Below, piece by piece: positions 26,836 to 35,229 of a stretch of 64,000 nt of DNA (positions are counted from its first letter, which is position 1; every line of letters starts with the position of its first letter). The DNA is from Alicyclobacillus herbarius DSM 13609 (lineage in GTDB: Bacteria; Bacillota; Bacilli; Alicyclobacillales; Alicyclobacillaceae). Location of the stretch: the NCBI RefSeq assembly GCF_000430585.1, contig NZ_AUMH01000018.1, forward strand, positions 23,619-87,618, in the 5' to 3' direction. A model generated the notes under the pieces. The model made no database searches. It saw only the letters and a program-made list of their open reading frames with translations, and had not been told where the DNA came from. The position numbers and the translations under genes are program-made.

Positions 26836-27690
26836 TTAGACCCCCCTTGATTCTTGCACGCTGCTGGTCTGTATCCAGCGCCGCAGTGCGTTTAAACTGG
26901 CGATGACCCCCGCTTCTTCATCTCTGCCTCCCTCATACTCGATCGACACAGAACCCGCATATCCGGACTGCTGAAGCCGGCTGACGATATCGGACAAAGG
27001 GATCAACCCCTCTCCGCAAACCACCGACTGGTAACGGGTGCCATCGATGGCCGGATATCCTTCATCCCCGACCACAGGGCGAAAGTCTTTGGCGTGCACA
27101 TGGACCACCCGTGGCAACAAGGTGTCTAACGCGGCCAGGGAGGACTGACCCACGAGGATAAAGTTCCCGGTGTCAAACGCGGCTCCCAACGACCGACTGC
27201 CGACCGCGTCGAGAATCTGCTCGACCTGTTCTCCGCGCCCAACCAACCGGCCGTGGTTTTCGAGCGCCAGTGTCAGTCCGCGCTCCTTTGCCGCTTCCGC
27301 AGCCGCCCGCAGGCCGTCTACGATGTACTGAAAGCCTGCAGTAAAGTCGATGTCGGGTTTTGCATCCCCAGCGAACACGCGGATGACCCGCGTGTCCAAT
27401 TCCTGTGCCACCGGCAAACCAGCGAGCACCGCCCCCAGCGCCTGCTCACGGTGTTTCGCGTCTTCATGCACAAAATCGTTAGTCACCGCATACGCCCCAA
27501 CCTGGATGGAGTGCTCCGCCAGGAACTGTTTCACAGCCGGCAATTCCTGCTTAATGTCCCGCCAGAATACGTCCAAGAGCTCGACACAATCGATGCCGTG
27601 ATTCGCACAAAAACGCAGGAAATCCAGGACGCTCCAACCGTGGTCATAAAACTTGCGATGCATACTCCACATGCTCACACACAGTTTCAC
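26836..27690 (-). CDS. Sugar phosphate isomerase/epimerase (TIM barrel)
   Basis: 284 aa. Start GTG at 27690 with a GGGGGCGG site. Xylose-isomerase-like barrel with LALENHGRL (Glu), AAFDTGNFILVG (Asp), VVHVHAKDFRP (His, Lys) and VSIEYEGGRDE (Glu) as probable metal and catalytic positions. It ends one base before the binding-protein gene. Substrate unknown; it probably follows the Gfo/Idh/MocA enzyme encoded just upstream. Confidence 0.85.
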   Translation of the reverse strand: MKLCVSMWSMHRKFYDHGWSVLDFLRFCANHGIDCVELLDVFWRDIKQELPAVKQFLAEHSIQVGAYAVTNDFVHEDAKHREQALGAVLAGLPVAQELDTRVIRVFAGDAKPDIDFTAGFQYIVDGLRAAAEAAKERGLTLALENHGRLVGRGEQVEQILDAVGSRSLGAAFDTGNFILVGQSSLAALDTLLPRVVHVHAKDFRPVVGDEGYPAIDGTRYQSVVCGEGLIPLSDIVSRLQQSGYAGSVSIEYEGGRDEEAGVIASLNALRRWIQTSSVQESRGV

Positions 27691-27747
27691 ATTGCCGCCC
27701 CCGTTTCACTTCGCGTATTTTAAATGTGTCTTTCCAAACAACCTCTT

Positions 27748-28806
27748 TTACTCAGACACGCGAACTTCTCGCCCAGCACGGCTCGACTCGGCAATGGCCA
27801 ACAGCATGCCGACCACCTTTTGCCCCTGGTCCGCCGTACACAATGGCTGCCTGCGGTGTTGCACGCAATCGATAAAGTGATAGAGTTCGTCTCGATAGAA
27901 ATCGTTCGCTTCCACAGACAACATGGACGATGTCAAGACCTGATTCTGCTCCGCGTAAAACACGGGCGGATCGAGCGAAATACCGCCCTTATCCCCAAAC
28001 ACGTCTACCTTCAAGGCATCGTCCTGTGGACCATTGACCGCCCAGCTGACCTCCAATTGCAGCACCAATCCTCCGGAAAAGCGCAGGTAAGCTGTAGCAA
28101 AATCCTCGACGTCAAACACTTCATTATCCCGATTGGCCGTGTCCGCAGACTGCCAACATGAGGCCATCAGCGTCTGGTAGCGTCCGATTCCCTGCACCAA
28201 CTGGCCGGACGCGCTGACCAGCTCGGGCATTCCGACTAGCCACCAGGCTAAATCCAGGGCATGTACGCCGATGTCCATCAGACACCCACCGCCAGATTTC
28301 GACTGGTCAGTGAACCACCCGGCCGGTGTACCGCGCTGGCGGAGGATATGCGCCCGGACGTAGTACAACCGCCCCAAGTCGCCCGCGTCGATAAACCGCT
28401 TGATGGCCTGCACGTCGCTGCGAAACCGGTGTGTCATCCCGACCATGCAGATGCGATTCCCGGTACGCGCTGCCTCCACCACTCGCTTGGCCTCGTTCAC
28501 ATCTGTGCAAAGCGGCTTTTCCACCAAGACGTCGACTCCGTGCGTAAGCGCGGTTTGTGCCAGATTGGCGTGAGTTCGATTGGGTGTACAAATACTGACA
28601 GCGTCCAGCCGTTCCTTGGCAAACATCGCCTTGACGTCCGTATAGACCGCCTTGGCACCAAATTCCTCGGCCAACGCTTGTGCCCGCGCGCCGTCCACAT
28701 CGGCCACCGCAGCCAGCTCCACATCCGGATGGCTTTTGTAGTGCGGCAGGTGCGCCACCTTGGCAATCGTGCCTGCCCCAATCACGCCCACTCGCAGCTT
28801 ACTCAC
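27748..28806 (-). CDS. Gfo/Idh/MocA family oxidoreductase
   Basis: 352 aa. Start is the second of two tandem GTG codons (28806), which has better spacing from GGGGAGG and overlaps the ROK stop codon (GTGA). GAGTIAKVAHLPHY nucleotide loop, VEKPLCTDVNEA catalytic motif, and SGGGCLMDIGVHALDLAWWL in the C-terminal domain. Sugar dehydrogenase of the nanE operon. Confidence 0.88.
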   Translation of the reverse strand: MSKLRVGVIGAGTIAKVAHLPHYKSHPDVELAAVADVDGARAQALAEEFGAKAVYTDVKAMFAKERLDAVSICTPNRTHANLAQTALTHGVDVLVEKPLCTDVNEAKRVVEAARTGNRICMVGMTHRFRSDVQAIKRFIDAGDLGRLYYVRAHILRQRGTPAGWFTDQSKSGGGCLMDIGVHALDLAWWLVGMPELVSASGQLVQGIGRYQTLMASCWQSADTANRDNEVFDVEDFATAYLRFSGGLVLQLEVSWAVNGPQDDALKVDVFGDKGGISLDPPVFYAEQNQVLTSSMLSVEANDFYRDELYHFIDCVQHRRQPLCTADQGQKVVGMLLAIAESSRAGREVRVSE

Positions 28807-29816
28807 CACAACCTCCCCTTTCCGTGTTGCTCGGAGAAACCTGTTTCGGGTTGCAAAATTAGGGCCGCAGCCCCAATGACCCCCGACAAAGCCCCGAATC
28901 GGGCCGCTTCAATGCGCACCGACTCGACCAAGGACGCCATGCCCAAGCGCGATACCCGTTCTGCCAGCTGGGAAACGAGGTACGGGTTGGCCGCCGCAAC
29001 CCCACCGCCGACCACCACGACGGTCGGATTAAACACATGAATCAGGTTGATAACGCCGAGCGCCAGTGCCGTCAGCGCCTCCTCCCAGGTCTCGCGGGCT
29101 AACGGATCGCCCGCTTGAGCCCACTCCAAGATCAAAGCCGTCGTTATCCCTTCTGGACCATGGTGGCGGACGTACGCTTGCACCACTGCGGATGCATCCA
29201 TGGGCCGGGTGGTGAGTCGCTCCCGCAGACGATCCACCAGACCACGTCCGGAGGCGTAGACCTCCATACATCCGGTCGATCCGCACGTACATCGCGGGCC
29301 ATGGAAATTAACGCAAACGTGCCCCAGCTCCCCGGCGCCTCCCCAGGTACCGTGCAGAAGGTGGCCATGCGTGAGCACCCCACCGCCAATCCCGGTGCCA
29401 AGCGTCAGTCCCACGGCGTTCATGTGGCCCTTGGCAGCACCGGCCCAGACTTCGGCGAGCAGTGCCACGTTTCCGTCATTGTCAATCCGCACCGGCATCG
29501 CCAGCTCTGCGCGTAGCCGCTGTGCCAACGGGACTCCGCCCCATCCGCGCAGATTTGGAGTTGCGGAACGGACAGCCCCCGTGTGGACATCTACCTGGCC
29601 AGCCGTCCCCACGCCTAGGCCACGGATGCGCACGTCGGGTGATGAGACGGATTCGCTCAGTTGCCGAATCAGTTCGACGACGGACCGAAATACCGCTTCC
29701 GGGTCTCCTGCGGGCGTCGATGTCGTGTGGTGTGCCAGCACCTGTCCCGTGGCATCGACCAGTCCGGCTGCAATTTTCGTGGCGCCAATATCTACCCCCA
29801 GTGCACACTCACGCAC
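28803..29816 (-). CDS. ROK family sugar kinase (NanK/glucokinase-like)
   Basis: 337 aa. Start GTG at 29814-29816, overlapping the nanE stop by 8 nt, with GAGGG upstream. ATP-binding LGVDIGATKIAAGLVD, catalytic Asp in RIDNDGNVALLAE, and the ROK zinc motif GHVCVNFHGPRCTCGSTGCMEV (His plus three Cys), split here for reading: GHVCVN, then CTCGSTGC. Paired with NanE, it probably phosphorylates N-acetylmannosamine, but glucokinase activity cannot be excluded. No helix-turn-helix domain, so it is a kinase rather than a ROK repressor. Confidence 0.87.
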   Translation of the reverse strand: MRECALGVDIGATKIAAGLVDATGQVLAHHTTSTPAGDPEAVFRSVVELIRQLSESVSSPDVRIRGLGVGTAGQVDVHTGAVRSATPNLRGWGGVPLAQRLRAELAMPVRIDNDGNVALLAEVWAGAAKGHMNAVGLTLGTGIGGGVLTHGHLLHGTWGGAGELGHVCVNFHGPRCTCGSTGCMEVYASGRGLVDRLRERLTTRPMDASAVVQAYVRHHGPEGITTALILEWAQAGDPLARETWEEALTALALGVINLIHVFNPTVVVVGGGVAAANPYLVSQLAERVSRLGMASLVESVRIEAARFGALSGVIGAAALILQPETGFSEQHGKGRLW

Positions 29817-30582
29817 GTTGCTCACCCTCTGCCGCTTGGGCTTGCAGGTACTGGCGCAGGGAAGTGACGAACGACTGGGTAATCTCCTGGGGCCGCGTGA
29901 TGGCAGAGCCCACCACCACCGCCCAAGCCCCCAGACGCAGGCATTCGGCCGCTTGCCGGGGGGTACGGATATGCCCCTCCGCAATAACCGGCACGGGCAA
30001 GGACTGGCTCAAGGAAGCAACCAACGAAAAGTCCGGCCCATCCTGCCAGGCGGAATCCGAGGTGTACCCAGACAGCGTGGTCGCGACGATATCGGCACCG
30101 GCCTCTGCGGCCAGCACCCCCTCTTGGTAAGTGGCCACATCCGCCACAACCAAAGCCCTCGGAAACCTCTGCTTGACTGTCGCGACAAAGTCGGTACCCA
30201 ATCCGCCTCCGGGCCGCACCCGCTGGGTGGCATCGACCGCAACCATGTCGGCGCCGGCCTGCAACACCTCCTCGACATCCTCCAGCGTGGGTGTGATGTA
30301 AACCTCACTGCCTGGAATCCAGCGTTTGCATAGGCCAATCACGGGCAGGTGCGTGGTACGCTTGATCTCACGGATGTCCGATCCGCCATTAGCGCGTATC
30401 CCCACGGCCCCGCCACGTTCGGCCGCCACAGCCATGCGCGCCATGATATCCGCCCCATACAGGGGTTCATTCTCCAGCGCCTGACACGAAACAATCAGTC
30501 CTCCGCGGATTTTTTGCAGTATCGATTCTTCTGTCATCTCTTCCCACCCAGTCGCGGTTTCCCTCATCTCGACTGACTTCAT
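29809..30582 (-). CDS. nanE: N-acetylmannosamine-6-phosphate 2-epimerase
   Basis: 257 aa; family members usually begin near the internal methionine MTEESILQKIRGG (30537), so the first 15 residues may not be translated. TIM barrel with ILQKIRGGLIVSCQALE, GLCKRWIPGS (catalytic Lys), VAVDATQRVRP and VIAEGHI (catalytic Glu). Converts ManNAc-6-P to GlcNAc-6-P. First gene of a long operon and coupled to a ROK kinase. No sialic acid lyase (NanA) is seen in the window. The AGGAGG closest to the ATG is 30 nt away, across a hairpin. Confidence 0.9.
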   Translation of the reverse strand: MKSVEMRETATGWEEMTEESILQKIRGGLIVSCQALENEPLYGADIMARMAVAAERGGAVGIRANGGSDIREIKRTTHLPVIGLCKRWIPGSEVYITPTLEDVEEVLQAGADMVAVDATQRVRPGGGLGTDFVATVKQRFPRALVVADVATYQEGVLAAEAGADIVATTLSGYTSDSAWQDGPDFSLVASLSQSLPVPVIAEGHIRTPRQAAECLRLGAWAVVVGSAITRPQEITQSFVTSLRQYLQAQAAEGEQRA

Positions 30583-30591
30583 ACTTAGCTA

Positions 30592-30618
30592 TTCTCTTTC
30601 AAAGAGAAATTTCCTCCT
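30592..30618 (-). promoter_or_regulatory. nanE leader: perfect palindrome between Shine-Dalgarno and start codon
   Basis: TTCTCTTT-C-AAAGAGAA (30592-30608) is a 17-bp palindrome. Upstream of it on the minus strand is AGGAGG at 30618-30613; the nanE ATG follows at 30582. If the RNA folds (7-bp stem, 3-nt loop), the effective distance from Shine-Dalgarno to ATG falls from 30 to about 13 nt. As DNA the palindrome could be an operator, for example for the RpiR-type regulator encoded at 33344-34201. Confidence 0.5.
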
Positions 30619-30630
30619 AAAAATCTTTAT

Positions 30631-30659
30631 TTGACGGATTGATTTTTCATTACAAATAG
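30631..30659 (+). promoter_or_regulatory. Possible promoter of the metallophosphoesterase gene
   Basis: TTGACG (30631-30636) and AAATAG (30654-30659) with a 17-nt spacer, 32 nt before the start codon. The -35 is good (five of six), the -10 weak. It lies in the short AT-rich divergent region shared with nanE. Confidence 0.3.
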
Positions 30660-30690
30660 AGATACCATCGTGCCAAGTGAGGTGATGTGT

Positions 30691-31551
30691 ATGGATGGCC
30701 CTGAAGTCTCGTTCGCCGTCTTTTCGGACCTGCACTTCATGGCATGGAAAGAGACGTTGTCTCCCGTAGAATGGGTGCCTCAGGTTAACGGCTGTCTGGA
30801 AGACGCGCACCAGCAACAGCCCGATTTTGTCGTGCTCAACGGAGATTTAACTAATGGCAAACAGAGAGACTATGACTTGGCGTTTGCTGCCATCCGTAAC
30901 ACGTTCTCCTGTCCCGTCTACTGTACGATGGGAAACCACGAATACTACGGCTACTATGAACCGGAGGATTATGCCCCCCAGTCGTACAGTCTGAAGGCCG
31001 CGCAGCAGCGATTCTTGCGCTACTCGGGAATGCCCAACATCTATTACAGTGTGGAGCAAAGCGGCTGCGTCTTCCTGTTTCTGTCCTGTGAAGCTTATAC
31101 CCCCGACCTCAAAGACGCCGGATGGCTGTCGGAAGCGCAATTGGCCTGGCTGCAAGAGCGCCTGGCTGACCCACCGAGTGGACCGGTTTTCATCTTTTTG
31201 CATCAACCACTGAATCAGACGGTTGCAGAGTCGCACGATACCCTCATTCAATCGGACGCGCTGCAGGCCATCCTCCGTACCCATCCGCAAACCCTGGTGT
31301 TTACCGGCCACACCCACTGCCGAATGGACCGCGCGGACCAGTTCGTGCAGCAAGACGGTGTCTGGTATGTCGGTGGCGGTTGCCCACACGGTGAACACCC
31401 ACAGTATCGCTTTGTCGAAGTCTACCGCGACCGTGTGGTCTTGCGTCTGCGCGACTGCACCCGAAAAGCGTGGATCCGTACGTATGAGTACACCCTCTCC
31501 TTACCCAATCTCACCTGCCAATCCGCACACGTCGGAGGTGAACGGACATGA
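30691..31551 (+). CDS. Metallophosphoesterase (calcineurin-like)
   Basis: 286 aa. Start ATG at 30691, preceded by GAGGTGAT; a GTG seven codons earlier is less well placed. All five metal-binding blocks are in order: FSDLHF, LNGDLTNG, MGNHEYYG, FIFLHQPL and FTGHTHCRMD. No signal peptide, so cytoplasmic. Substrate unknown: a phosphodiester or phosphosugar in the neighbouring pathway is possible. Divergent from nanE and overlapping the secreted DUF4855 gene by 4 nt (ATGA). Confidence 0.88.
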   Translation: MDGPEVSFAVFSDLHFMAWKETLSPVEWVPQVNGCLEDAHQQQPDFVVLNGDLTNGKQRDYDLAFAAIRNTFSCPVYCTMGNHEYYGYYEPEDYAPQSYSLKAAQQRFLRYSGMPNIYYSVEQSGCVFLFLSCEAYTPDLKDAGWLSEAQLAWLQERLADPPSGPVFIFLHQPLNQTVAESHDTLIQSDALQAILRTHPQTLVFTGHTHCRMDRADQFVQQDGVWYVGGGCPHGEHPQYRFVEVYRDRVVLRLRDCTRKAWIRTYEYTLSLPNLTCQSAHVGGERT

Positions 31552-33248
31552 ATCGAAACCGCTGGTCCAAACTAGGCGGCTGCGTTGCAGCCGTCGGCAC
31601 GCTCGCCCTGCTCGGAGCTCCCGCCACCGTCCATGCAGACACCCAGCAGGACGTCGACTTGGCGTTGCATCGCCCGTATCAGGTGTCCACCTCAGTCGTC
31701 GACGACGTCTACCACGCCTCGGAGACCGCCAACTTTCCCGATGACGGATCGAAATTAACCGACGGAATCATTGGGCCGAACGCTTGGAGTGCACATGGTC
31801 CATGGGTCGGTTACCTGCGTCAGGACCGGCACAACGTCACTATCGACCTGGGTCAAACCCAGACCCTTCACTCTTTGGACGCATGGTTTTTGCAAGACAT
31901 GGCGTCAGGCATCTACTTTCCCCGCCAGGTGGAGTTTTCCGTCTCCCTGGACGGAAAGCACTGGGCTCGCGTAGGCACTGCTACGCCATCGATTCCCATC
32001 AGCCAAAAAGGCATCTATACCGCCCCATTTACGGTTGCTCACCTGAACGTCCTGGCCCGTTACGTGCGCTACACATTCTATGACGATGTATTCGTCTTTT
32101 TAAGTGAAGTGGAAGCGTTTGGCCTACCGGGGATTCAACCCGGGGCCAAGCGACCGCACCCTACTCCGTCCAGACCAACGCACGACCTTGGCTATCCAAA
32201 AGCGGGGTCCAAACAGGTTTTCGGACGGCGGGCCGAGGTGCTCATCCCCAGTGGGTACTATCCGAGTGACCCTGAACTGGGGGTCTGGCATGCCGATGAA
32301 ATGCTGCCCTATGTTGCCTACCTGGACAAACAACAGCGCATTCAAGGCCGTATGTTCGACAGTTTCCTGTTTACCCCCTTCGACAAGGGGCCGAGTGGAG
32401 GAAGTTATGGGACCGGCACCGCGACCCAGGCGGATTGGAAGTTCTTTGCGGACCAACTCTTTCAGTCCAACTTGCAACTGGGCGGACTGGACGCGGCTGT
32501 CGCAAAAACCAATGCCGCCCTGCATCAGAAAAACTGGAAGGCGAAAGTGGTTATCGGCATCCCCTTCCCGGGACTTATCAGCAACTGGGGAAGCGGCTTG
32601 GATTTCAACCCGAATGATGTCGGCCAAGCCCAGTCGCTGGTCAACCGCGAGGCGGCTGTGCGTTGGTACATCTCCTATGTCAAGCAGAAGTTCTCTACAG
32701 CCGGATACAAACACTTACAGCTAGCCGGATTTTATTGGCAAAATGAGAGCGTATATCTGCAATTGACCCCGAATGACGAACAACTCATCCACGACACTGG
32801 ACGCTATGTCCATGCACTAGGTCCTTATACGTTTGACTGGATTCCGTACAACGAAGCCACCGGGTTTCGAGACTGGCGCTGGATGCAGTTTAACACCGCG
32901 TTGATGCAGCCCAACTACGCCTTCACCACGGGTGCGACCGTGCAACGCCTGCAGTCCACTGCCCAGCTGGCAAAACACTACGGGCTCGGGATTGAGATGG
33001 AGATGCACTGGTACATCACGCGCACTGATAACCTCGGCGACTGGGCTCGGCAAAACTACCAAGACTACTTGAGCGCCGCGTACCAATACCATTACCAAAA
33101 CAGTTTCTTAGCCTGGTACCAAAACACAACCACAATCCTGGACTGCGAAACCAGTTCAGTCCCGGCCATCCGCCAGGTCTATGACGAGACGCATGCGTTC
33201 ATTGCGGGTACTTACCGACCTCAGACTAGCGCAGAAAACCACGGTTAA
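31548..33248 (+). CDS. Secreted DUF4855 protein with discoidin-like domain
   Basis: 566 aa. Signal peptide 1-31 (basic start, hydrophobic core, ATVHA cleavage site). Residues about 35-195 look like an F5/8-type-C carbohydrate-binding domain (NVTIDLGQTQTLHSLDAWF, VEFSVSLDGKHWARVG, RYVRYTFYDDVF). Residues about 225-545 match DUF4855, with GFYWQNESVY and FDWIPYNE. The acidic/aromatic pattern suggests a TIM-barrel glycoside hydrolase-like domain, which is inference. Possibly degrades or binds an extracellular glycan whose products enter through the ABC importer. Translationally coupled to the metallophosphoesterase. Confidence 0.8.
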   Translation: MNRNRWSKLGGCVAAVGTLALLGAPATVHADTQQDVDLALHRPYQVSTSVVDDVYHASETANFPDDGSKLTDGIIGPNAWSAHGPWVGYLRQDRHNVTIDLGQTQTLHSLDAWFLQDMASGIYFPRQVEFSVSLDGKHWARVGTATPSIPISQKGIYTAPFTVAHLNVLARYVRYTFYDDVFVFLSEVEAFGLPGIQPGAKRPHPTPSRPTHDLGYPKAGSKQVFGRRAEVLIPSGYYPSDPELGVWHADEMLPYVAYLDKQQRIQGRMFDSFLFTPFDKGPSGGSYGTGTATQADWKFFADQLFQSNLQLGGLDAAVAKTNAALHQKNWKAKVVIGIPFPGLISNWGSGLDFNPNDVGQAQSLVNREAAVRWYISYVKQKFSTAGYKHLQLAGFYWQNESVYLQLTPNDEQLIHDTGRYVHALGPYTFDWIPYNEATGFRDWRWMQFNTALMQPNYAFTTGATVQRLQSTAQLAKHYGLGIEMEMHWYITRTDNLGDWARQNYQDYLSAAYQYHYQNSFLAWYQNTTTILDCETSSVPAIRQVYDETHAFIAGTYRPQTSAENHG

Positions 33249-33262
33249 ACCAAGCCTTGACA

Positions 33263-33297
33263 GCCCGCCCTTGGTTCATGTCGACCACGAGGCGGGC
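33263..33297 (+). terminator. Possible hairpin between the DUF4855 and rpiR-type genes
   Basis: GCCCGCC (33263-33269) and GGCGGGC (33291-33297) form a 7-bp GC-rich stem 15 nt after the DUF4855 stop codon, in a convergent gap. No clear T run follows in either direction, so termination is uncertain. Confidence 0.4.
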
Positions 33298-33343
33298 GGA
33301 ACTGTGACGAGCACATCTGAGATGTGAGACGGGCAACTTGTGA

Positions 33344-34201
33344 TTAGTAGAGCTTGTCCAAAACGGCCTTTGCGGTGGTATTCAAAGCGCGAAAGGCAAG
33401 CTCGCGGTTGCGCATCGCCACCACCGTCGACAGGATGTCGAGCACGTGAATCTGCGCCAGCTTCGATGAAAACGCACCGCCTTGGAGCGGAGTCTCTTTG
33501 GCGGCCCCGAGTAGAATCGCATCCGCGTACTGAGTGACCGGTGATCGGGCGTGATGGGTAATGCAGATGACATAAGCCCCGTTCTGTTTGGCGATTTTTA
33601 CCGCATCCACCAGGTCTTTCGTGCTGCCCGATGTGGTAATGCCCACCACAACGTCGTCTGGGGTGGTTAATGACGCATTCATGGCGATGACGTGCGCGTC
33701 CGACGCGCAATCTGCGTGAAACCCCAAGCGCATAAAACGGTATTTGGCATCGGCGGCGGTTATCCCGGACGATCCGACCCCAAAAAACGTCACGCGGCGG
33801 CAGCGAATCAAGGCGTCCGTTGCTTTTTCTAATTCCACTTCCTGCAGCAGACTGTGCGTATCCTGAAGGGTCTGTGTATTGTGTGCCGTAATCTTCTCCG
33901 CCATCGTTCGCACGTCGTCCGTGTCCTCAATGCGCCCATGCACGTGCTGGGTGGGAGAGACCAGGTCCTGGGCGACCGCCAGTTTAAACTCCTGAAATCC
34001 TCGAAAGCCGAGTTTGCGGCAAAAACGGATGATTGTTGTCTCACCCACCCCGGCCTTTTCCGCCAAATCTGTAATTGAGGAATAGACGGTGGTCTCCGCG
34101 TCCTCCATCACAGCATCGGCCACTTTTTGCTCCGCCTTGGAAAGGGATGGATAAACACTGGCAATCATCGTTAAGGAACGACCTGAACCCGTTTTACTCA
34201 T
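33344..34201 (-). CDS. RpiR/MurR-family transcriptional regulator
   Basis: 285 aa. N-terminal HTH_6 domain (YPSLSKAEQKVADAVME, LAEKAGVGETTIIRFCRKLGF) followed by a SIS phosphosugar-binding domain (FFGVGSSGITAADAKYRF, GITTSGSTKDLVDAVKIAK). Start ATG behind GGAGATGG. RpiR proteins with this layout control sialic acid, MurNAc or other aminosugar genes by binding 6-phosphosugars. The nearby nanE operon is the obvious target. Confidence 0.88.
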   Translation of the reverse strand: MSKTGSGRSLTMIASVYPSLSKAEQKVADAVMEDAETTVYSSITDLAEKAGVGETTIIRFCRKLGFRGFQEFKLAVAQDLVSPTQHVHGRIEDTDDVRTMAEKITAHNTQTLQDTHSLLQEVELEKATDALIRCRRVTFFGVGSSGITAADAKYRFMRLGFHADCASDAHVIAMNASLTTPDDVVVGITTSGSTKDLVDAVKIAKQNGAYVICITHHARSPVTQYADAILLGAAKETPLQGGAFSSKLAQIHVLDILSTVVAMRNRELAFRALNTTAKAVLDKLY

Positions 34202-34273
34202 AGATCCATCTCCAACGTGAATTTTATCTCCATCATTCTATCACACGCAGGAGATTTCCGCCGGAATCAGTTC

Positions 34274-35095
34274 TTATAGCCGCGAAATGGACCGCAGTTG
34301 CCCGGCGATGTCACTCGCAATTTGAACCGGGGCGTACCGGTACGGTAGACACTCTGCCGTCAGATAGTCGTCATAGCCGATCTCGCGCAGCGCCTGCATG
34401 ACCTGGGGCCAATCGACATCTCCGGCCAAGAGCGGCACAAATCCGTGGATGTTGCCAATCGACCGGCTATAGTCCTTGACATGCACCTTTACAATTCGCT
34501 GACCCAGAATGCGGATCCACTGCTCGGGAAAACCAAACGCTAATACGTTGCCGACGTCAAAGTAGACGCCAACCCAAGGAGATCCAATCGTATCGACGTA
34601 CGTCTTCAATTCCAACGGGGAGAGTAAAAATCGATTCCAAACGTTTTCCACGCCGATCCGAATTCCCATGCGCCCTGCCACTTCCGCCAATTCGACCAAC
34701 TCATGCAAGCTTCGTTCATAACACGCTTCATAGGAGACTTCGGGGGTGACCAGACCCGGAACGACCAAAATAGCATCCATTTCCAGCCACGAGGCGATTT
34801 CGAGCTGCTTTTGCACGATGCTTCGAGCTTGCCTACGTACGTCGGGTTTTGGAGCGGACAGCGGAAACTCCCACAGTAGACTGGTTGCCAGACTCTTCAT
34901 CTCCAGACCTGCGGCGCGTGCCTGCTTGGCGATTGCCCGTACGTCGTCCGGAGTGCTGTCGAGGGTGAGACCGATTCCGCCCGGACCCTGCAGATTCAAC
35001 TCCACTCCGTCGACTCCAGCCCGCTGACAGGCCGTAAAGATGGACTTCAGCTCCACGTCATTCCCAAAACACCACTGGTTCAACGCAAGCTTCAT
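34274..35095 (-). CDS. Sugar phosphate isomerase/epimerase (TIM barrel)
   Basis: 273 aa. Start ATG of MKLALNQWCF with GGAGGGG upstream. Xylose-isomerase-like: RIGVENVWNRF (Glu), GVYFDVGNVLAFG (Asp), IVKVHVKDYSR (His, Lys), and LTAECLPYR (Glu). It lies 72 nt upstream of the RpiR gene on the same strand and may be expressed with it. Substrate unknown. Confidence 0.85.
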   Translation of the reverse strand: MKLALNQWCFGNDVELKSIFTACQRAGVDGVELNLQGPGGIGLTLDSTPDDVRAIAKQARAAGLEMKSLATSLLWEFPLSAPKPDVRRQARSIVQKQLEIASWLEMDAILVVPGLVTPEVSYEACYERSLHELVELAEVAGRMGIRIGVENVWNRFLLSPLELKTYVDTIGSPWVGVYFDVGNVLAFGFPEQWIRILGQRIVKVHVKDYSRSIGNIHGFVPLLAGDVDWPQVMQALREIGYDDYLTAECLPYRYAPVQIASDIAGQLRSISRL

Positions 35096-35180
35096 GCGGC
35101 ACCCCTCCACTGCTTGGTACGATGCATTTTCATGTTTTCGCGTCGACCGGCCCTAGCCCTGCACAGCGATTACAACCTGG

Positions 35181-35204
35181 TATGTCACAACCTGACGTGA
35201 CATA
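35181..35204. promoter_or_regulatory. Operator-like inverted repeat
   Basis: TATGTCAC (35181-35188) and GTGACATA (35197-35204) are exact 8-bp arms with an 8-bp spacer, in the 134-bp gap between the MFS gene and the downstream isomerase gene. Two-turn spacing of the arm centres suits a dimeric repressor. No T run follows, so a terminator is unlikely. Confidence 0.4.
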
Positions 35205-35229
35205 AACCAGCCTATTCCAACCGGCCAAT

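Noticed and set aside
30585..30602. A five-codon upstream frame (TTG AAA GAG AAT AGC TAA) behind the nanE AGGAGG.
   Set aside because: Too short to support from sequence, and the codons are simply the right arm of the palindrome.
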